This document shows positions 16,430 through 21,838 of a DNA stretch of 21,838 bases, piece by piece; the stretch's first letter is position 1, and every line of letters begins with the position of its first letter. The DNA is from Planctomycetota bacterium (GTDB taxonomy: Bacteria > Planctomycetota > Planctomycetia > Planctomycetales > Planctomycetaceae). Position numbers and translations under genes: made by a program. The notes beneath the pieces are model-generated. The model was not told the DNA's origin. It worked only from the letters and a program-made list of their open reading frames with translations, and searched no databases. Location of the stretch: positions 1 through 21,838 of the forward strand of contig JAJRTM010000180.1 in the NCBI GenBank assembly GCA_024278285.1. Reading direction: 5' to 3'.

Positions 16430-17677
16430 ATGTGGAATCGTTTATTTTTGGCTGTGGGACTTTGGTCATTCACCACAGCCTTGATCGGTTGTGGCCAAAG
16501 TTTTTCTCGTGAGCCTGATAATAAACCTGTAGTTCTTCCAGCTACAGTCATTCGAACACAGACACAGTCGGAGTACTCTTTTTCGATTACATTTTACGGG
16601 CGAATACAGTCTGTCCGTCGCTCTTTACTCTCTTTTGAAGTTCCAGGCCAAATCATTTCTCTGCTGATTGACGAAGGCGAGACTGTCAAAGTAAACCAGT
16701 TGATTGCCCGTCTGGACACGTCGATACTTGAGGCCGAAAAGCAAAAGCTGATCGCCAGTATAAAAGTCGAGCAGTCGATCCTTCTGCGGCTTGAAAATGG
16801 GGAACGGGAAGAGGTAATTGCTGCAGCTCATGCGATGGTTATGCGAATGGAAGCAGAGACGGAGCGTGCGAACCTTGATCGGGATCGAGTCAAGAAACTT
16901 CGAATACAGAACGCAACTACGCAGACGGAGTACGAGGAAGCCCTCTATGAAGCCAGGTCTCTCCAAGCCTCACTCGATGCTGCCAAAGCTAGATTCAGAG
17001 AACTTGAATCTGGTACTCGAAGCGAGGATGTCGAAACTCAAAAAAATCGTATTAACGAACTGGATGCACAGGTTGATTTGGTTAATGTTCGCATCCAGAA
17101 AGCAGATTTAGCAGCTCCGTTCGCGGCCCATGTAATGAAACGCCTGGTGGATGAAGGAACTGTGGTCCGGGGAGGTGAACCTGTATTTGCTATCGCTGAG
17201 TTTGAACAGCTTGAAGCTAGGTTTTCAGTACCTATCGAGCAGCTTGCTGAGGCAAAGACAGCAACCTCCGTTCATGTTGGCGGAGTGAATCATCCGGTAA
17301 AAAAGAGCCGTGTTATTCCATCAGTGTCTCCCAGAACCAGAACCGTTGATATCGTTTTCCACCTGAAGCAATCCAAGAACATAATTGAAGGACAGGCCTG
17401 CACATTGACCCTGGTCGAGACTGTGAGAACAAGATGCATCAAGCTTCCTATTTCTGCTCTTGTCCCAAGTTTGCGAGGGCTCTGGTCGTGTTACCGACTG
17501 GAAAAGGAGAAGAGTACAAATGCATTTAGAGTGATTCGAGAGGAACTTACAGTCAATCATACAGACGGTGATCAAGTCTTTGTTGAGGCATCCTTACCTG
17601 ATGATTCGGTCATTGTTTGTGAGGGGGCTCACAAGTTGGTTCCCGGTATGTTGGTCCATCCTAAGGACGCCAACTAA
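16430..17677 (+). CDS. RND efflux periplasmic adaptor (HlyD/AcrA-type lipoprotein)
   Basis: The membrane fusion protein of a tripartite efflux pump, linking the inner-membrane RND pump to an outer-membrane channel. Start chosen at ATG 16430 because it gives a short lipoprotein signal ('MWNRLFLAVGLW...') ending in the lipobox 'LIGC' with Cys at 21; a GGGA lies 5 bases upstream. Longer starts at 16412 or 16346 add atypical residues. The mature chain has a lipoyl half ('SFEVPGQIISLLIDEGETVKVNQLIARLD'), a long alpha-hairpin rich in Glu, Arg and Ala (~90-220), the second lipoyl half ('ADLAAPFAAHVMKRLVDEGTVVRGGEPVFAI') and beta-barrel and membrane-proximal domains. The stop TAA overlaps the pump's ATG (TAATG), so the two are coupled. 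No outer-membrane factor gene is present in the window. Confidence 0.88.
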   Translation: MWNRLFLAVGLWSFTTALIGCGQSFSREPDNKPVVLPATVIRTQTQSEYSFSITFYGRIQSVRRSLLSFEVPGQIISLLIDEGETVKVNQLIARLDTSILEAEKQKLIASIKVEQSILLRLENGEREEVIAAAHAMVMRMEAETERANLDRDRVKKLRIQNATTQTEYEEALYEARSLQASLDAAKARFRELESGTRSEDVETQKNRINELDAQVDLVNVRIQKADLAAPFAAHVMKRLVDEGTVVRGGEPVFAIAEFEQLEARFSVPIEQLAEAKTATSVHVGGVNHPVKKSRVIPSVSPRTRTVDIVFHLKQSKNIIEGQACTLTLVETVRTRCIKLPISALVPSLRGLWSCYRLEKEKSTNAFRVIREELTVNHTDGDQVFVEASLPDDSVIVCEGAHKLVPGMLVHPKDAN

Positions 17678-20600
17678 TGCTCAGGCGGGCCTACCACGAT
17701 CCTCGATTTATGATCCTGCTATTGTTGTTGATTGTGATCAGTGGGATTTCTGGCTTCACGACCCGTCCGAAGCTCGAAGACCCTAAATCGAAAGTTCGCA
17801 AGGGCCAAATTACAACTTATCTTCCAGGTGCATCTCCGTCTGAAATTGAGTCACTGATCACGGAACCCATCGAGAAAGCCCTGCGAGAGGCCAAGGCGAT
17901 CCGCGCCATTGAGTCCTCGTCGTTACGTGGTGTTTCCATCGTTTTCGTTCGCTTGACCGATGAAGTGGTAGATGTCTCAGAGTCATGGGCAAAGATTCAA
18001 GACAAGCTCTCTGAAGTTACTGGTAGTTTTCCAGATCGTGCAAGTATTCCAACTCTCGTCGATGAACGACGTTGGGACCCATACACCACTGTTGTCGCTC
18101 TGATTGATACCACTGAATCCTCACTTCAATCCGCTGTACTGGCTCGCTGGGCAAAGGAACTGGAAAATCGCCTTCGTTTTGTTTCCGGTACTCGCTTTAC
18201 GGAACTGTTCGGGCTTCCAGAAGAAGAGATTCTGGTTGAGGTTACAGAGGAAACGATTGCTAACATTGGTATCACACTAGCTGAAATAGCTAAAAAAATC
18301 CAGCAAAGAGATTCAGAAGCCCCCGATGCTACATCACAGACTTTACAATTTAATATGCCGGTACGACTAGCTGGCGGTGTGGATGATCTCGACCGTCTTC
18401 GAAATGTTGTTCTTCGAGGAACTTCTAAAGGAAATTTGCTGCGGTTGAAAGATATTGCAACTGTCCGCCGTACTGAAAAGTTGCCAGTGACAACCTCGTC
18501 ATTCGTTAATGGTAAACGAGCAGTTGTGATTGGTACGAGAATGGACACCAACTACATCATCGATTCATGGACTGCACGTCAGACGAAGGCCTTAGAGGAG
18601 TTTGCAAAGACTCTTCCGGCTGGTCTAAGTATGGAGCTGTTGTTTACTCAAAAGCAGTACACAGATGAGCGATCCAACCATCTCTATGGCAGCTTGGGAT
18701 TAGGTATGGTCTTCGTGATCATCGTTGTCTGGCTCATGATGGGGTGGCGCGCTGCAATTCCAATCTGTGCTGCAATTCCGTTGACTCTCCTGGGGGTTTT
18801 CTTTTTGATGATCCCGTTCGCAGTGTCGCTTCATCAGATGTCTATTGCCGGATTGATCCTCGCTTTGGGAATGCTAATCGATAATCCAATTATCATGGTG
18901 GATGAAATTCAGCGACGAAGTGAAGCTGGTGAATCCACAGAGAACGCTATAATGAACTCTGTCAATCACTTAATGAGGCCTCTGGTTGGCTCCAATCTGA
19001 CAACAATTTTGGGATTTACGCCAATTCTGCTTATTCCTGGTACCACAGGTGAATATCTTGGGCAACTTGGCTGGGCAGTAATTGCCTGCTTGACCATTTC
19101 TCTCATTCTGTCTCTTAGCGTTGTCCCTGTACTCGCTGCCTGGTGCTTAGGTCCAAGGAAGCAGTCATTTGTCACGCCGCAGCAAACGGAAGGGCATTAC
19201 GTAACACGACTTGAATGGTTTCTTAAACGACCGTGGCTCACGGTTTCCTTATCCATATTACTTCCTGTAATGGGATTTGCAGTGTCGGGGGAACTGGAAG
19301 AGCAATTCTTTCCGCAAGCTGAACGGGATCATTTTCATTTCTCAGTTCGTTTGCCAACTCAAGCTTCAATAAGAAGTACAGAACGAGTGGCTCTGAAGGC
19401 TCGAGATTTGATTCTGGAACACAGTGAAGTCGAAGATGTGTCACTATTCATCGGGACTAATGCTCCGGCAGTTCACTACAGTATGTTCGCAAGTGACGAG
19501 AACCGTCCTGAGTTTGCCCAGGGTATAGTAGGAATCAGATCAGGTAAAGTTGAGCCTGATTTCGTCCGTCAAATTCAACATGAGCTCAACTCTGGGCTTC
19601 CAGAGGCCCAGAGTATTGCAATTCTGCTTGAACAAGGTCCACCGACGGTTGCTCCTATAGAATTCAGAATATATGGTCCGTCGATTGATCAGCTTAGTGA
19701 ACTCGGAGAAGTAGCCCGCAAGATCATGATGGAGATTCCCGGTATAGTACAGACTCGTTCAACACTTGACTTGGGGGGACCACAGCTTGCCTTAAACGTG
19801 AGGCAACATGATGCTGAATCATTGGATATTACGGACGAAATACTCGCTCATCAGGTGAGCCATCAACTCGACGGTATAATCCTCACTACGATGAGTGAAC
19901 AGATTGAGGAGGTTCCAGTTCGAGTGCGAATCGAGGGAGGCGACAAAAGTGAACCGGAACGAGTTTTTTCGCTCCCTGTCATCTCACCAAAAGGAGAACT
20001 TGTTCCTCTCGGCAGCGTAGCGGATTGGTCTATCGGTCGTCAGCTTTTTAACATCCCGCGACGAAACTCGTCTCGTTGCAATATCATTCAAGGATATGTG
20101 GCAGCCGGGGAGCTTCCTATTGTTCTCGAAAATAAATTCAAGAAAGCAATAGCGGAAAGTGGTTTCGCGTTGCCTCTTGGATACCGATCCGACTTTGGAG
20201 GAGTCAGCCAGGAAAGGAATTCGGCTGTCGGAAACTTACTGGCTTACGCCGCTATTATCGAAGTGTTAATGCTTAGTGTATTGGTCATCACGTTTCGTTC
20301 TTTTCGACAAGCCGGCATAATTGGGGTTGTAGCAATCCTCTCATTAGGATTAGGGCTACTTAGCCTATGGCTCTTTAATTTCCCGATGGGGCTAATGGCG
20401 ATCATTGGGCTTCTTGGAATGATGGGATTAGCGATAAATGACTCAATAGTCGTGTTGACTGACGCTAAACAGGCGATTCTTTCTGGAAAGACTGTAACTG
20501 AAAGCGTCGTCCATTCTACTCGCCATGTGCTAACAACTTCTATAACCACAGCAGCTGGAGTTTCGCCGCTGGTCATGGCAGGTGGTGAGTTTTGGCCGCC

Positions 20601-20700
20601 CATGATGGTTGTTATCGCTGGTGGTGTCCTGGGAGCAACATTCCTTGCACTGGGACTGACTCCTGCACTGTATATTATAACTTCAAGGAAAATGATATGA
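17677..20700 (+). CDS. RND family efflux transporter, inner-membrane subunit
   Basis: A 1007-residue AcrB-type proton-driven exporter, close to family size. It has an N-terminal transmembrane helix (~9-28) and a first periplasmic half ('YLPGASPSEIESLITEPIEKAL'). Transmembrane helices 2-6 follow, then the second helix (~520-540), the second periplasmic half ('PQAERDHFHFSVRLP', 'GPPTVAPIEFRIYG'), and the last helices from ~850. The proton-relay pair of AcrB (Asp-Asp in helix 4) is D402-N403 here ('GMLIDNPIIMVDE'); helix 10 has 'GLAINDSIVVL' around residue 918. Only one of the two Asp is kept, as in several distant HAE/RND subgroups. Substrate is unknown. The ATG overlaps the adaptor stop by one base. 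The last bases lie about 30 bp from the first IS21-associated repeat. Confidence 0.92.
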   Translation: MLRRAYHDPRFMILLLLLIVISGISGFTTRPKLEDPKSKVRKGQITTYLPGASPSEIESLITEPIEKALREAKAIRAIESSSLRGVSIVFVRLTDEVVDVSESWAKIQDKLSEVTGSFPDRASIPTLVDERRWDPYTTVVALIDTTESSLQSAVLARWAKELENRLRFVSGTRFTELFGLPEEEILVEVTEETIANIGITLAEIAKKIQQRDSEAPDATSQTLQFNMPVRLAGGVDDLDRLRNVVLRGTSKGNLLRLKDIATVRRTEKLPVTTSSFVNGKRAVVIGTRMDTNYIIDSWTARQTKALEEFAKTLPAGLSMELLFTQKQYTDERSNHLYGSLGLGMVFVIIVVWLMMGWRAAIPICAAIPLTLLGVFFLMIPFAVSLHQMSIAGLILALGMLIDNPIIMVDEIQRRSEAGESTENAIMNSVNHLMRPLVGSNLTTILGFTPILLIPGTTGEYLGQLGWAVIACLTISLILSLSVVPVLAAWCLGPRKQSFVTPQQTEGHYVTRLEWFLKRPWLTVSLSILLPVMGFAVSGELEEQFFPQAERDHFHFSVRLPTQASIRSTERVALKARDLILEHSEVEDVSLFIGTNAPAVHYSMFASDENRPEFAQGIVGIRSGKVEPDFVRQIQHELNSGLPEAQSIAILLEQGPPTVAPIEFRIYGPSIDQLSELGEVARKIMMEIPGIVQTRSTLDLGGPQLALNVRQHDAESLDITDEILAHQVSHQLDGIILTTMSEQIEEVPVRVRIEGGDKSEPERVFSLPVISPKGELVPLGSVADWSIGRQLFNIPRRNSSRCNIIQGYVAAGELPIVLENKFKKAIAESGFALPLGYRSDFGGVSQERNSAVGNLLAYAAIIEVLMLSVLVITFRSFRQAGIIGVVAILSLGLGLLSLWLFNFPMGLMAIIGLLGMMGLAINDSIVVLTDAKQAILSGKTVTESVVHSTRHVLTTSITTAAGVSPLVMAGGEFWPPMMVVIAGGVLGATFLALGLTPALYIITSRKMI

Positions 20701-20730
20701 ATTTCGACGAATGGAAAGTTCGGCAAAACG

Positions 20731-20768
20731 TTTGTAAACAACGGCCAGAAAACGTAGCTCCGGGCGGG
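20731..20768. repeat. Direct repeat copy A next to istB remnant
   Basis: This 38-base block (core TGTAAACAACGGCCAGAAAA) matches a second copy at 21597-21634 in the same orientation with 35 of 38 bases identical. It lies 30 bp after the RND stop. Such blocks probably mark mobile-element ends. Confidence 0.7.
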
Positions 20769-20799
20769 CAAAAAGTGTAGCGCTGGTTGCGGGGAGATT

Positions 20800-20826
20800 C
20801 TTGCGAGGGTGGCTGTGGTTCGCAAG
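20800..20826. repeat. 7-bp inverted repeat downstream of istB remnant
   Basis: cttgcga (20800-20806) and tcgcaag (20820-20826) pair perfectly. On the minus strand this lies just after the istB stop, but no T-run follows, so a terminator is unlikely. Confidence 0.3.
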
Positions 20827-20843
20827 AAAGGTGAGTCCTTTTC

Positions 20844-21597
20844 TTACTTCGTCTTGATTGGTTTGCCGCTTGAGCTTTTTGTGCGACGGCGTTTGGCGTC
20901 CTGTAATCGGTAGCTTTCGCCAGCGGTTTCCAGAATATGACAGCGGTGTGTTAAACGATCCAGAGTCGCTCCGGTGAGACGCTCGCTACCGAGCACTTCG
21001 GGCCAGTTGAGACTCACAAGTCGAACAGACAGCACCGTCAAAAGGAAGATTTGTCGTCACGATCAAACTCATGCGTTCGTAAGCCGTACTGATCACATCG
21101 AATAAAAGTTCGGCGCCAAGTTTGCTGGCCGGGACGTAACCTAATTCGTCAAGAATCAATAAGTCGAGTTTCGAGAATTGTCTTTTGAGACGCAGAAGAT
21201 CTCGATCTTCACGGGCTTCCATCAGGTGCGTGATCAGTTCGGTCACCTGATAAAAACGAACTTTCTTTCCCTGACCACACGCTGCGATTCCACAGGAAAT
21301 CGCCAAATGAGTTTTTCCAGTTCCGGAATTTCCGACCAGTAAAATGTTCTCTCGTTTATCGATATACTCGCCGCGCATCAATTCATTGACGAGAACTTTG
21401 TTCACAGAAGGTTGAACTTTGAAGTCGAACGTATCCAGAGTTTTGTGAGTCGGGAATTTGGCGGCCTTCAATCGTCGTTCGGCAGCACGGCGTTCTCGCT
21501 CAATCAGTTCCAGTTCGCTCAATTGCAATAAGTAGCCGAGATGATCGACGTTATCTGTCGCACAACGAATGGCAACTTTCTCGCACTCATTGAGGAT
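20844..21597 (-). pseudogene. istB: IS21-family transposition helper ATPase, broken
   Basis: An IstB remnant of the AAA+ helper ATPase of IS21-type transposition. The frame shows 'YLLQLSELELIERE', Walker A 'GNSGTGKTHLA', Walker B 'LLILDELGY' and '[27 protein letters not shown]'. The usual N-terminal start block is missing; homologous sequence stops where repeat copy B begins (21597), so the reading has no proper start (a TTG at 21528 is the first candidate). After 'NLPFD', 31 bases (21006-21036) stand where one codon is expected. They shift the frame, and the rest ('[20 protein letters not shown]' to the end) continues in another frame to 20844. No istA is present, so the element cannot move by itself. 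Confidence 0.85.
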
Positions 21598-21634
21598 CTG
21601 TAAACAACGGTCAGAAAACGTAGCGCCGGGCGGG
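21597..21634. repeat. Direct repeat copy B, cutting the istB 5' end
   Basis: This block matches 20731-20768 with 35 of 38 bases identical, in the same orientation. It sits where the istB N-terminus should be, so the gene was truncated at this repeat. Confidence 0.7.
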
Positions 21635-21741
21635 GGAAATGTGAGGGCTTCATTGTTTTGTTTTCAAGTTGGCTTAACCGATAGCTAAAAAAAAGTTGGA
21701 GTTATTGTCAAATGTTGTGTTCTGGAAATTTGATGAAAGGT
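21635..21741. other. Non-coding stretch before structured leader
   Basis: AT-rich sequence with no gene. It includes an imperfect hairpin (gtcaaat near 21708 against atttgat near 21728) directly upstream of the three-way-junction leader, and a run of eight A that is in the wrong context for a terminator on the plus strand. Confidence 0.35.
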
Positions 21742-21801
21742 GGCGTATCCTGCTGAATCTTATCAACCTTCAGCAAGCCCGGATGGGCCAAGGAGTACGC
21801 C
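21742..21801 (+). promoter_or_regulatory. Predicted three-way-junction RNA leader masking the ribosome site
   Basis: Three helices can be drawn by hand. P1 pairs ggcgta (21742-21747) with tacgcc (21796-21801) and tcc (21748-21750) with gga (21792-21794), leaving G21795 bulged. P2 pairs tgctgaa (21751-21757) with ttcagca (21769-21775) around an 11-base loop. P3 pairs gccc (21777-21780) with gggc (21785-21788). The Shine-Dalgarno AAGGAG (21790-21795) lies largely inside the 3' strand of P1, and the start codon follows immediately at 21802. This would block translation unless P1 opens. It could be a riboswitch, a thermosensor, or the translation-blocking hairpin that some insertion sequences (for example IS200) carry before their transposase. 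I match it to no known class. Confidence 0.55.
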
Positions 21802-21838
21802 ATGAGTCAGAATACGATAGCCGCAGACAAGACGCAAG
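21802..21838 (+). CDS. Start of an unidentified gene (partial, runs off window)
   Basis: ATG at 21802 follows AAGGAG with ideal spacing of 6 bases; the frame reads MSQNTIAADKTQ and stays open to the window edge. Too little is present to name a family. Position next to IS debris makes a transposase possible. Its ribosome site is predicted to be masked by the upstream three-way junction. Confidence 0.6.
   Translation, partial: MSQNTIAADKTQ

Noticed and set aside
18126..18551. 141-codon minus-strand open frame inside the RND gene
   Set aside because: Ser/Arg/Thr-rich composition typical of an antisense shadow, with no recognisable motif.
20697..20780. 27-codon frame starting in an ATGA overlap with the RND stop
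   Set aside because: Most of it lies in repeat copy A and reads as low-information sequence; the apparent coupling is most simply a coincidence at the repeat junction.
20244..20825. 193-codon minus-strand open frame opposite the RND 3' end
   Set aside because: It lies antisense to the well-supported RND gene, has no domain signature and reads as the complement of membrane-helix codons.
20844..21597. istB as a functional gene with a TTG start at 21528
   Set aside because: Homologous residues continue upstream of the TTG and the C-terminal part is in another frame, so it is a remnant.
21742..21801. Hammerhead ribozyme as the identity of the three-way junction
   Set aside because: The conserved CUGAUGA and GAAA core bases are absent at the junction.
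1..21838. CRISPR array, tRNA or rRNA genes
   Set aside because: No regularly spaced repeats, tRNA cloverleaf or rRNA-like stretches were seen on either strand by reading; short RNAs could still be missed.

Overview
The window looks like a piece of a planctomycete chromosome (phylum Planctomycetota, Planctomycetales-like). The best hint is the pair of an ECF-type sigma factor followed by a very large Ser/Thr kinase with a transmembrane segment and C-terminal WD40 repeats. Moderate GC, frequent weak ribosome binding sites and a heavy load of decayed insertion sequences fit this, but the assignment is an inference from gene style, not from a marker gene.

Layout. 1-700: transposon debris, with a 3'-truncated ISAs1-type transposase on the minus strand and an IS3-like terminus. 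701-8310, minus strand: a four-gene, translationally coupled operon read from 8310 down to 701. It encodes a 1033-residue fatty-acyl-AMP ligase / acyl carrier / membrane / left-handed beta-helix fusion protein, then histidine ammonia-lyase (hutH), urocanase (hutU) and an imidazolonepropionase (hutI). 8584-8997: a small unknown gene. 9384-13322, plus strand: ECF-type sigma factor plus membrane kinase with WD40 repeats. 13542-15801, plus strand: a compact three-gene unit of a short-chain dehydrogenase, a LuxI/FeeM-like N-acyl amino acid synthase-type acyltransferase, and a heme-oxygenase-like diiron protein. 15802-16429: a gene-free island with two small mobile elements sharing a CTAG junction and a possible SDR gene relic. 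16430-20700: a two-gene RND efflux system (lipoprotein periplasmic adaptor and inner-membrane pump). 20731-21634: a broken IS21-type istB flanked by direct repeats. 21742-21838: a leader predicted to fold as a three-way junction that buries the Shine-Dalgarno sequence of a gene running off the window.

How the parts may work together. The hutHUI order encodes histidine to urocanate to imidazolone propionate to formiminoglutamate; no hutF or hutG is visible. A lipid-activating ligase with its own carrier domain at the head of a hut operon is unusual. About 5 kb away lies a second acyl-transfer style operon (SDR, acyl-ACP-dependent N-acyltransferase-like, diiron enzyme), followed by an RND exporter. 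One reading is a dispersed accessory-lipid or N-acyl-amide system, with FAAL-ACP as acyl donor, the GNAT-fold enzyme as acceptor-joining step, SDR and diiron protein as tailoring enzymes and RND as exporter. The co-location and domain chemistry support this idea; nothing in the sequence proves the products.
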